DNA of 64,000 nucleotides from Phytophthora sp. 'mugwort' (lineage: Eukaryota > Oomycota > Peronosporomycetes > Peronosporales > Peronosporaceae). The DNA lies in assembly GCA_033558025.1 (NCBI GenBank), contig JAUCEF010000007.1, positions 5,456,001 to 5,520,000 on the forward strand. Reading direction: 5' to 3'. Under the pieces are notes generated by a model that was not told the origin of the DNA, did no database searches, and was given only the letters and a program-made list of their open reading frames with translations. Positions 20,212 through 31,315 of this stretch are shown in pieces (the stretch's first letter is position 1; every line of letters begins with the position of its first letter). Position numbers and translations under genes: made by a program.

Positions 20212-22228
20212 CGCCCCCTCAATGCGAACACGCGTGGATTCCGAGGGACGCCGTCAGATCCGTGTGGCGCGGTCCTGGCAGTGCCTTGGTCATGATGTCC
20301 GCCAGCATGATAGAAGTCTCGCAGTACTCGAGCTTGACTTCGCCGCGCTTGACCTCATCACGGATGTGATGGTACTTGATGTCGATGTGCTTGGCGCGAC
20401 CATGGTTCACTGGGTTCTTCGTCATCTTAATGCACGACTGGTTGTCTTCGCGGATCTTGAGCTCGGGTCCAGTCTCGTTGGCAGCCGCCAAAATCTCGCA
20501 TAGCAGGCGATGAATCCACTTGCCCTCTTGGATCGCCAGACTGAGTGCGATGTACTCCGCCTCACTCGTAGACAGCGAAACACTTGACTGCTTCTTGCTT
20601 CCCCAGCTCACTGGTGCACCCATTAGCATGAACGTGTAGCCGGAAGTCGACTTGCGGTCCGCGAGGTCGCCAGCCCAGTCCGCGTCCGAGTACCCGCGAA
20701 AGTCGATGTTGTCACCCGGCTTGAAGCAGATCCCATGCGTCTTGGTGCCTTGCAGGTAGCGAAAGATACGCTTGACCGCAACCCAGTGTTCTTCTTGAGG
20801 GTTCTCCATGAAGCGCGACGCATAGCCAACGGCGTACGCGATGTCCGGGCGCGTGGCAGTCATCAAGTGCATCAGAGCACCAACAGCTTCGCGAAACGGA
20901 GCGTTCGCCTTGGTCGCTGCGTCACTTGAAATCAGTCGAGTGCTTATGTCGACGGGACTCACCACGGCCTTGCACTCGTCCATACCAAAACGCTTGAGAA
21001 TGTCATCCACATAGCGGCGCTGACACATCGTCACGCTGCCGTCCGGGCCGTCCACCAATTCGATCCCAAGAACGAACGCGCACTTGCCGCTGTCGGTCAT
21101 CTCGAAGCGTGTCTTGAGGTCGGTCTTCGTGCGTGAGATCAGTTCGGGTGAACTTCCGGTAATCAGCACGTCATCCACGTAGACCAGCACTAGCACGCAG
21201 TGACCGTCAACGATCTTGATGTAGAGGCACGGGTCGAACGCCGATACTTGAAAGCCGATGGAGCACACGAACTCGTCGAAGGTCTCGTTCCACACGCGCG
21301 AAGCTTGCTTGAGACCGTAGATCGCCTTCACCAATTCCAGGCAGTCGAAATCACCATCCAGCTCGACGCCTTCAGGAACCACGCAGAACACCAACTCCTT
21401 CATTATCCCGTATAGGAATGCAGTCACCACGTCGAGTTGGTCGAGGGGCCAGTCGAAATACTTGGCAATCGCGATGACCATGCGCAGCGTCACGTACTTG
21501 ACCACGGGCGAGAACGTCTCGGTGTAGTCGATGCCGTACTTCTGCTTGAACCCCTTGGCCACGAGGCGCGCCTTGTATTTCTCGATCGATCCGTCGGTTT
21601 TGCGCTTTATCTTGAACACCCACTTGGTACCGATGGCGCGTTGTCCGCTAGGCAACTTGGCAACACGAAACACACCACGAAGTCGCATCGACTTTAACTC
21701 AGCACGAATCGCCTTGCGCCAGTGCAGTTGGTCCGGGCCGTTGACCGCTTCTTGGAATGTCGACGGCTCCGATAAGTCCACGGCTGCTTCGACCGCGTTG
21801 GCACTTGCACGCCAAAACACAGATGGAGTCGATTCTTCATCTTGGTCTCCAGACTTTTCTTCTTCATCTGTGTCTGTTCGGTGCGAAGGGGAGTCGTTCG
21901 GTGCACTTGCTTCTTCCAGTCCAGGTCGATGACGCACAGCGCGCGGTCTTCTCGAAGCTTCATCTTCGTCACTCGGGCGGCTCTTGCGCTTCCCTGCCTG
22001 TTTGTACTCCGTCTGGCGCGGACCATCATCGTCGATGTCGAGCGAGTCGAAGTCCAGGTCGTCGACATCTTCATCAGAAATCGGCGGTGAAAGTCCAAAG
22101 GTCGATTCATCGAAGTTGACATCGCGACTGATGACCACCTGCCCCGCCTCGATGTCATAAAGTCGATACGCCTTGGACACTTCTTCGTAACCCAGAAACA
22201 ATCCGGCGCGAGCCTTGGGATCCCACTT
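20212..22228 (-). pseudogene. Copia-A1 3' half: end of integrase, RT, RNase H
   Basis: The 3' half of a Copia-A1 polyprotein, open from the truncation at codons KWDPKARAG to the natural stop at 20219-20221. It holds the integrase C-terminal region, the acidic linker ([18 protein letters not shown]), full RT with [13 protein letters not shown] and [11 protein letters not shown], and RNase H with SDADWAGD and SEAEYIALS. The end matches the complete A1 element ([15 protein letters not shown]), and the stop overlaps the GAGGGGGCG polypurine tract. The upstream half is replaced by a Copia-B LTR at 22229. It is not a simple insertion: the A copy on the far side of the B pair (31316 onward) overlaps this segment rather than completing it. 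Confidence 0.85.
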
Positions 22229-22541
22229 AAACGGCTTGGTCACTTGATGGCAAAATGCAAAGTGATTGATTTAGGTCCTTAGTTCGCAAACTCCTTGCTA
22301 CATCTAAGCCTACAGTTCTACCTACTGGGTACACTCTACTGGATTCTCTACTGGATACTGAGTTACTTCAGCCAATCGCAGAGCGCCACGTCGATGCCCA
22401 TCTTGTACCCACAATCTTGTACCCACGTGCATCGTAATCATCGTCCCGTAATCGCCGGAGTGATTGAGGTGCCACTGAGTGAAGGTCATACCGGTATCTT
22501 ACCGGTATACAGCAGCTGCTCGAGGCGTCTTCTTGACAACA
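22229..22541 (-). repeat. Copia-B2 3' LTR
   Basis: A 313-bp short-type LTR ending TGTTGTCAAGAAGACGCC on the minus strand. It abuts Copia-A1 coding sequence (GATCCCACTT on the plus strand). No matching target duplication exists at 31315, the other end of the B pair. Confidence 0.85.
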
Positions 22542-25500
22542 CTCCCACTCGACTCGATAGCCTTCGGTGCTTCGATGCCGAGCTTGCTCAGGAGACAGTC
22601 GAACTGCGCCGCTGGAATGGGCTTGGTCATCAGGTCCGCCAGCATGTCTTGCGTCGGACAGTACTCGAGCACCACTTCTCCGTCCTCGACCTTCTCGCGC
22701 ACGAAGTGGTAGCGAATGTCGATATGCTTGGTACGCTTGTGAAACTCGGGATTCATGGCAAACGCGATGGATCCTTGGTTGTCTTCGTAGATCTTGATCG
22801 CCTTGCCCTCTGTGGTTTCGCCTATCTCGCACAGAAACGCCTTGAGCCACACGGCCTCCTGTGTTGCCTCCGATAGCGCCATGTACTCGGCTTCCGTCGA
22901 CGATAGTGCCACCGTCCTCTGCTTCTTGCTGCGCCAGCTCACGCATCCACCGCTCATTATGAACGCGTATCCGCTCGTGCTGCGGCGCGACTCCACATCA
23001 CCCGCCCAGTCCGCATCCGAGTAGCCGCAGACGCCGTCTTGGTCCTTGGTGCGAAACTCGATGCCGTACGTCGCCGTGCCTTGGATGTAGCGGAGGACGC
23101 GCTTGAGTGCTTGCCAGTGCGTGGGGCATGGGTCTGCAGCGAACTGACTCAGTGCGCCCACTGCCGCAGCCAGATCCGGTCGGGTGCCCACCATCAAGTA
23201 CATGAGGCAGTCCACGGCTTTCCGGTAAGGCACGCCTGCCATGCTGTCATCATGCTTGCACCCGCCGTCGCACATAGCCTTGGTCAGCTTGAGTCCGGGG
23301 TCCTGCGGCGTTTTCACGGGCTTGCTGTTCTCCATGCTGAACTTGCTCAGGATGCTCCGCGCGAACTTGGTCTGCCGCATGGTCACCTCACCAGCCTTGA
23401 TGTCTTGCTTGATCTCCATTCCGAGAAAGTAGCTCAGCTCGCCTAGGTCCGTCATCTCGAACCGCTTGCTTAGTGCGCTCTTGGTCGCCTTGAGCATGTC
23501 GTCATCACTCCTCGCAATCACCAGGTCGTCCACGTACAGCACCACGAGCACCATGCTGTCGCCGTTGCGCTTGACGTAGACGCAGTGGTCGGTCTCGCAC
23601 TTGTCGAAGTCCAGCTTGAGCATGAAGTCGTCGATGATGTGGTTCCACATGCGCGGCGACTGCTTGAGACCGTAGAGCGCGCGCTTGAGCTTGCACACAT
23701 GATCCGGGCGTCCTTCGCTTATGTATCCGTCCGGCTGCTGCATGTAGATGTCTTCATCCAGGACGCCGTTAAGAAAGGCCGTCTTAACGTCCATCTGGTG
23801 CAGCTTGAGCCCGTACGTGGCAGCCATCGCTAGCACGATTCGGATGGACGTGAACTTGGCCACGGGCGCGAAGGTCTCGTCGTAGTCGATGCCGTGCTTC
23901 TGCGAGAAGCCCTTAGCCACCAGGCGCGCCTTGTATCGTTCGATCTCGCCGGCTTGGTTCTCCTTCACGCGAAAGACCCATCGACAGCCGATGGCCTTGC
24001 GTCCCTTGGGCAGCGGTACCACGTCCCATGTGTCGTTCTTGCGCAGCGAGTCGTACTCCGAGTCGCAGGCCTCCTTCCATTTGCATGCGTCGCTGGATTC
24101 CATCGCCGACTTGAACGTGGTCGGTATTTCTCCCACTGAATCCACGACGTACGCCGCCTCGAAGCTCTTGTCGTTGTCTCGAGCCATGGCAGACATCTCA
24201 TCCAGGCCTTGGCGTCGATTCTCTGACGCGTATCGCTTGGCACTCGGGGTCTCCACCGCTTCCTCTAGCGACTGTGTCCGCGGGTGTCTCTTGCTGCCGG
24301 GCAAGAATTCATCACCCCGCGCAGTCTCTTCATCTTCGTCGTCCGATGCCGACTGTTCATCTTTGTCCGTGGTTCCTTCTTCCGCATCTTGAAGGTCCAC
24401 CAGCTCCTCCTTGGGTTTGTAGTCGCGTCTTCCACCGTCGAAGACGTCTTCCATGAACTGTGCATCGCGGCTCACCAGCACGCGACCACTCTCGATCTCC
24501 TCGAACCGATACGCTTTCTCGTGGTCCGAGTACCCCAGGAACCTGCATTGCACCGATCGCGCATCCAGCTTGGTTCGCTTCTCTTTCGCCACATGCACGT
24601 AGGCGTGGCAACCGAAGACTTTGAGGTTGGCCAGCAATGGTTTCTTGGCAGTCCACAACTCGTACGGAGACTTATCGTTGTCAAGCGCATGTGTCGGACA
24701 GCGGTTGCGCAGGAACATAGCCGTCATGACTGCTTCGCCCCAGTATGCCTTGGACAGACTCGCGTGCTCCAGCATGCACCGCGCGCATTCAACTAGCGTC
24801 CGGTTCATGCGCTCCGCGATTCCGTTGAGCTGCGGCGTGTATGGCGGCGTGAACTTCTGCACGATGCCGCGCTTGCTGCAAAACTTGGCCATTTTGTCGG
24901 ATTTGTACTCACCACCGTTGTCACCGCGAAGCTCCTTGACGCGCTTGCCGGTCTGTGTCTCCGCAAACGCCACAAAGTGCGGGAACTTGTCGGCCACCTC
25001 CCACTTGTTCTTCACCAGGTACACCACGCAGTAGCGCGACTTGTCGTCGATAAAGGTGACGAAGTAGCGCTTGCCGCCAAACGTCGGCGTGCGCATGGGC
25101 CCGCATACGTCACTGTGCACAACCTCCAGTAGTTCATTGGCACGCTTGGGCGATGTCGATTCGAAACTCAATCGCGTCTGCTTGCCGAGCGCGCATCCGT
25201 CGCACGTCTCCCACTTGCTCGCGGACCCGAGGTCAATGCCGACGCTGAGCTTCTTCTTGACGATGGCGTCGAGCCCAGCGTGACCGATGTGGCCTAGTCG
25301 AAGGTGCCAGAGGTACGACTTGGTGTCCCCTTGGCTCCCGTTCGGACTCGCCGAATTCGCTTCGTCCAGGCGCACGGGCGTCATGCACAGCTTGAACAGC
25401 TTGCCGTCACGCGCACCTATCGTGCACTTCATCCCCTTCAGCGCGATGAAGCATCCGTCGCTGTCGAAGGTCACTGATCCGACGTCCTTGGTGAAGCGCC

Positions 25501-26629
25501 CGATCGAGAAGAGGTTGCGCGTTAGCTTGGGAATGTGTCACACGTTCGTGAGCACACCCTTCTTGATGCCACGAGGCGTCTTCATCTCCATCACAATGTC
25601 GCCGCTGCCGATCGCTTGAACCACACCGTCGTCTGCGAGACGCACGTCGACCGGAGTGAAGGCCTTGTAGTTTCTCATGAACTTCTTGGAGTGCGCCATG
25701 TGCTGCGTCGCACCCGAGTCGACCAGCCATGTGCCACTCGCCGACGCTGCCATGGCCGCATCGCCATCGCCGTCGACGAAGAAGAGATAGTCGCCGGAGT
25801 CGTCCTCACGCGCGACGTTGGCACGCTGCGAGCGCTGCCGTTCCGTGTTGTCATGGATCCGCGAGGGACACTCCGCGATCCAATGTCCATGCTTGCCGCA
25901 GTTGTGGCACGCACCGTTCTTCTTCGACGGTCGGCCCTTATGCTTGTTGTCCCTCATCATGAACGCCTGGCCAGGCGCGGCGCCATCTCCATCGCCACCC
26001 TGCTCCTTGCGCTTCATGTCTTCATGTAGCAGCCGAGACGTCACCAGCTCCCACGTCAGCGTGTCGGATCTTGACTCCAACGCCGTGATCAGGAACTGAT
26101 ACGACTCGCTCAGGCTCCCGAGAAGCGTGATCACCAAGTCGTCCTCGCTGACCGGAGCGCCGACCGCGTCGAGCTGTTCCGCCAGAGTCTTGAGCTTGTT
26201 GATGTGCTCCAGCACATCATCACCTTCCTCCATCATGAGCGTGAAGAAACGTCGACGAAGAAAGAGTTTGCTGGCCAAACTCTTCTTCTCGAAGTGTCCT
26301 TCCAGTCTTGACCATGCATCATGCGCGCCACTCGCCGAGCGAACCAGCGGCAGCTGCGAATCCTCCATCGCGAGACAGATGATCGCCAGCGCCTTGCGCG
26401 ACTTCTTCCGAAAGAGCGCTTGATCCGCCGCAGTCTGGCAGTGCTCCAGCTTCACTTCCCCACTTGTCACTTCCCACAGTTCGCGCTCCTCGAGCACCAT
26501 CTGCATCTTGAACTTCCACGTGTGGAAGTTGGTTCCGGCGAACTTGTTGATGCGAGAGGTGGAGGTCTGCGTGGCGTCCATGGCGAAGGCGTAGTCGGGG
26601 TCTTCAAAGAAGGCGGGGCTTGGGCTCAT
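22499..26629 (-). pseudogene. Copia-B2 gag-pol interrupted only by one UGA
   Basis: The best-preserved Copia-B frame in the window, read from the ATG at 26627-26629. Gag and protease are open to 25541: zinc knuckle CHNCGKHGHWIAEC near 25868-25912 and WLVDSGATQHMAHS near 25700-25735. A single TGA at 25538-25540 replaces the conserved Trp of NVWHIPKL. The same frame then stays open for about 1,010 codons: pre-integrase HLRLGHIGHAG, integrase (HSDVCGPM, LRGDNGGEY, LNGIAERMN), acidic linker, RT with YVDDLVIAR near 23520, and RNase H ([10 protein letters not shown]). It ends at a stop inside the 3' LTR. Total is about 1,376 codons, usual for Copia. It could be a recently dead copy, or the UGA could be read through. 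Confidence 0.88.
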
Positions 26630-26633
26630 AACC

Positions 26634-26987
26634 AAAAGGCTTGGTCACTTGATGGCAAAATGCAAAGTGATTGATTTAGGTCCTTAGTTCGCAAACCCCT
26701 TGCTACCTCTAAGCCTACAGTTCTACCTACTGGGTACACTCTACTGGATTCTCTACTGGATACTGAGTTACTTCAGCCAATCAGGGAGTGCCACGTAGAG
26801 CCCATCATGTACCCACAATCTTGTACCCACCCATGGCGTAATCGTCCATGGCGTAAACACCGTCCCATAAACACCGTGACGTAATCTTCGTCTCGTAATC
26901 ACAGGATGATTGCGGTGCCACTGAGTGAAGGTCATACCGGTATCCTACCGGTATACAGCAGCTGGTCGAGACGTCTCCTTGACAACA
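26634..26987 (-). repeat. Copia-B LTR shared by tandem B2 and B1 elements
   Basis: A 354-bp long-type LTR. It is the 5' LTR of the B2 element on the left (primer site 26618-26633) and the 3' LTR of the B1 element on the right, whose coding end and GAGTGGGAG-like polypurine tract abut it at 26988. It carries the long GATTACG/GTTTACG repeat set. Confidence 0.88.
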
Positions 26988-29900
26988 CTCCCACTTGGCT
27001 CGACAGCCTTCAGCGCTTCGATGCCGAGTTTGCTCCGGAGCACACTGGACTGCGTCGCAGAGATTGGCTTCGTCATGATGTCCGCCAGCATGTTGGTTGT
27101 CGAAACATACTGCAGCACCACTTGACCGTCTTCCACCTTCTCGCGCACGAAATGGTAGCGAATGTCGATGTGCTTGGTGCGCTTGTGGAATTCGGGATTC
27201 TTGGCCAACGCGATGGAGCCTTGGTTGTCCTCGTAGATCTTGATTGCTTCATCGCTTGTCATCTCGCCGAGCTCGCACAGGAACACCTTGAGCCACACCG
27301 CCTCTTGTGTCGCCTCCGATAGCGCCATGTACTCAGCTTCCGTCGAAGACAGCGCCACTGTCCGCTGCTTCTTGCTCCTCCAGCTGATGCATCCGCCATT
27401 CATCATGAACGCGTAGACACTTGTACTTCTTCTTGACTCGATGTCTCCAGCCCAGTCGGCATCTGAATAGCCTTGGGGTCCGTCGTCGCAGCTCGCTTGA
27501 AACTCGATGCCGTGCGTCTTCGTGCCTTGAATGTACCTGAAGACCCTCTTGAGCGCCTGCCAGTGTGTCGGGCATGGGTCTGCTGCAAACTGGCTGAGAA
27601 CTCCCACTGCTGCTGCGAGGTCCGGGCGTGTGCCTACCATGAGATACATGAGGCATCCCACAGCGTTCCGGTATGGCACGTTTACCATGGTCTCGTCGTG
27701 CTTGCAGCCGCCCTCGCACATGGCCTTGGTCAGCTTGAGGCCCGGATCCTGTGGCGTCTTAACAGGGTTGCTCTTCTCCATGTTGAACTTCTCCAGAATG
27801 TCTTTCGCAAACTTGGTTTGCCGCATCGACACCTTCCCTGTCGTCACATCTTGATCGATTTCCATGCCGAGGAAGTACTTGAGCTGGCCCAGGTCCGTCA
27901 TCTCGAAACGGTCACTGAGCGCCTTCTTCGTCGACTTGAGCAGCTTGTCGTTGTTACTTGCGAGGATCAGGTCGTCGACATATAGCGCCACGAAGATCAT
28001 GTCTTGGTCGTCACGCTTGAAGTAGATGCAGTGGTCAGACTCGCACTTCTTGAACCCTAGCTTGAGCATGAGGTCGTCGATGGTCTTGTTCCACATCCGC
28101 GGCGACTGCTTCAAACCGTAAAGAGACCGCTGGAGCTGACAGACATAGTCCGGGTGCTTTTCATCGATGTAGCCGTCCGGCTGTGCCATGTAGATGTCTT
28201 CGTCCAATAAACCGTTCAGGAAAGCTGTCTTGACATCAATCTGGTGCACCATGAGATTGTACTTGGCCGCCAGACTGAGCAGAATCCTGATCGACGTGAA
28301 CTTGGCCACTGGCGCGAAAGTCTCGTCGTAGTCGATGCCGTACTTCTGCGAAAATCCCTTGGCCACCAGTCGCGCCTTGAACCGTTCGATCTCTCCAGCC
28401 TGGTTCTCCTTCACACGGAACACCCATCGGTTGCCGATTGCCTTGCGTCCTTTTGGCAGCGGCACGAGGATCCACGTCTCGTTCTTGCGAAGCGACTCGA
28501 CCTCCGAGTCACACGCCTCCTTCCACTTGACTGCGTCGCTGGATTCCATCGCCGACTTGAACGTGGTCGGCATTTCTCCCACTGAATTCACGACGTATGC
28601 AGCTTCGAAGTCTTGACTTTCTTGAGCCGCAGCCGACATCTCGTCCAGAGTCAGGTGTCGACTCTGCCGCTTGGCACTTGGAACTTCCACAGCTTCTTCC
28701 AGCGACTGCGTCCGCGGGTGTCGCTTGCTGCCTGGTTCAAAATCTTCGTCCCGCGCTGCTTCTTCGTCTTCTTCTTCTTTGTCGTCTTCATCCGACTGCA
28801 ACGAATCTTGATCCGTCGTCTCTTCATCTTGAATGACCACCACCTCCCTCTGATGGTAGTCACGTCTCCCACTGTCGAAGACGTCTTCCATAAACTGCGC
28901 GTCGCGGCTCACCAGCACGCGACCGCTCTTAATCTCTTCGGAACGGTACGCTTTCTCATGCTCCGAGTATCCCAGGAACCGACAGCGCACCGACCGAGCG
29001 TCAAACTTGGTGCGCTTCTCCTTCGGCACGTGCACGTACGCGTGGCAACCGAACACCTTGAGGTTCGCTAGCAGCGGTTTCTTGCCTGTCCAAACTTGGT
29101 GCGGCGACTTGCGTAGTTGATGGCACGCGTCGGACACCGATTACGGAGAAACGTAGCTGTCAGGATAGCTCACCCCAATACGTCTCGGGCAATCCAGCAT
29201 GTTTCCAGCATGCAGCGCGCACACTCCACCAACGTCCGGTTCATGCGCTCGGCGACTCCGTTCAGCTGAGGCGTGTATGGCGGCGTGAATTTCTGCATGA
29301 TACCACGGTCCGCACAGAACTTGGCCATCCCACCCGAAGTGTACTCGCCGCCGTTGTCGCTCCGGAGTGTTTTCACGCGCTTGCCGATCTGAGTTTCAGC
29401 AAACACCACAAACTTAGCGAATTTGGCAGCCACCCCGGACTTGTTCCGCAGCAAGTACACCACACAGAAGTGCGACTTGTCGTCGATAAACGTGACGAAG
29501 TAGCGCTTGTCACCAACCGTTGGTGTCTGCATGGGGCCGCACACATCGCTGTGAACCACCTCCAGCACTTGCTTCGCACGGTTCGGCGACGACTTCATGT
29601 AGCTCACTCGCGTTTGTTTGCCGAGTGAGCATCCGCCGCACAGCTCCCACTGCTTCACCGACGCCATGTCGATACCAACACCGTAGCCCTTCTTGACGAT
29701 GGCGTCTAGACCGCCATGGCCGATGTGACCAAGTCGAAGGTGCCAGAGGTGCGACGTGGTGTCCCCTTGGCGATCCTTCGAACTTGCCGCATTGGCCTCG
29801 TCAGGCATCATCGGAGTCATGCACAGCTTGAACAGCCCTTTGCCCTCACGAGCACCGAGCTTCCACTTGAGACTCTTCGTTTCAGCGAAGCACCCGTCGC

Positions 29901-30996
29901 TCTCGAAGATGACTGACCCGACGTCCTTGGTGAACCGACCAACCGAAAACAGGTTGCGCGACAGCTTCGGAATGTGTCACACGTTCGTGAGCACACCCTT
30001 CTTCATGCCGCGCGGGGTCTTCATCGACATCACAATGTCGCCGGTCCCCACAGCCTGAACCACACCGTCGTCCGCGAGATGCACGTCCACCAGAGAGATC
30101 TTCTTGTAGTTCTTCATGTACTCCTTCGAGTACGTCATGTGCTGCGTCGCACCTGAGTCGACCAGCCACACTCCATTCGACTTGGAGGCACCCGTGTTAC
30201 CACCAACCGAGAAGAAGAAGTCACCAGAGTCGTCTTCACTCTGCGCGATATTCGCTCGTTGCGGCCTCTGCCGCTCCGCGTTCTCGCGGATTCGCACCGG
30301 ACACTTGGCGATCCAATGTCCGTGCTCGCCACAGTAGTGACAGGCACTAGTCTTCTTCGCCTGCCGACCCTTGCGCTTCATGTCCTCATGCAGCAGCCGA
30401 GACGTCACGGGTTCCCACGACAGTGAGTCGGCTCTCGACTCCAACGCCGTGATCAGGAACTGGTACGACTCGCTCAGACTTCCCAAAAGCGTGATCACCA
30501 AGTCGTCCTCGCTGACCGGGGCGCCCACTGCGTCGAGCTGCTCCGCCAGCGTCTTGATCTTGTTGATGTGCTCCAGCATATCATCACCTTCGTCCATCAT
30601 CGTCGTGAAGAAACGTCGACGAAGAAAGAGCTTGTTGGCCAAACTCTTCTTCTCGAAGTGTCCTTCCAGTCTTGATCATGCATCATGCGCGCCACCCGCC
30701 GAGCGAACCAGCGGCAGCTGCGAATCCTCCATCGCGAGACAGATCATCGCCAGCGCCTTGCGCGACTTCTTCCGAAAGAGCGCTTGATCGGCCGCAGTCT
30801 GGCAGTGCTCCAGCTTCACTTCCCCACTTGTCACTTCCCACAGTTCGCGCTCCTCGAGCACCATCTGCATCTTGAACTTCCACGTGTGGAAGTTGGTTCC
30901 GGCGAACTTGTTGATGCGGGCGGTCGTAGTCAAAGTGGCGTCCATGGCGAAGGCGTAGTCGGGGTCTTGGTCAGGGAAGGCGGGGCTTGGGCTCAT
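26945..30996 (-). pseudogene. Copia-B1 gag-pol with two UGA codons and indels
   Basis: A B1 polyprotein read from the ATG at 30994-30996. In gag and protease the frame is kept, but two Trp codons are UGA: 30676-30678 (HDAWSRLEG) and 29977-29979 (NVWHIPKL). Zinc knuckle CHYCGEHGHWIAKC is near 30305-30346 and protease WLVDSGATQHM near 30140-30175. An extra T near 29203 (CMLEHAG) and small indels at about 29110-29150 break integrase. From 29137 down the frame is open for 730 codons, covering the end of integrase, the linker, RT with YVDDLILAS near 27970, and RNase H, to a stop inside the 3' LTR. The segment about 28,520-28,900 is nearly identical to part of the B copy at 40657-44766. Confidence 0.87.
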
Positions 30997-31000
30997 AACC

Positions 31001-31315
31001 AAAAGGCTTGGTCACTTGATGGCAAAATGCAAAGTGATTGATTTAGGTCCTTAGTTCGCAAACTCCTTGCTACCTCTAAGCATACAGTTCTACCTACTGG
31101 GTACACTATCTACTGGATTCTCTACTGGATACTGAGTTACTTCAGCCAATCGCAGAGCGCCACGTCGATGCCCATCTTGTACCCACAATCTTGTACCCAC
31201 TTGCATCGTAATCATCGTCCCGTAATCGCCGGAGTGATTGAGGTGCCACTGAGTGAAGGTCATTCCGGTATCCTACCGGTCTACAGCAGCTGCTCGAGGC
31301 ATCTCCTTGACAACA
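31001..31315 (-). repeat. Copia-B1 5' LTR
   Basis: A 315-bp LTR at the right end of the tandem B pair, primer site 30985-31000. Its first TACCGGTA palindrome has changed (ATTCCGGTA near 31262). It abuts Copia-A3 RNase H coding sequence at the codons for HHIRDE. Confidence 0.85.

Noticed and set aside
22499..31002. RIP-like or cytidine-deaminase hypermutation to explain the Trp to UGA changes
   Set aside because: Only a handful of G-to-A changes are seen, in mixed dinucleotide contexts, and the surrounding sequence stays GC-rich. A genome-wide substitution count would be needed to revive the idea.
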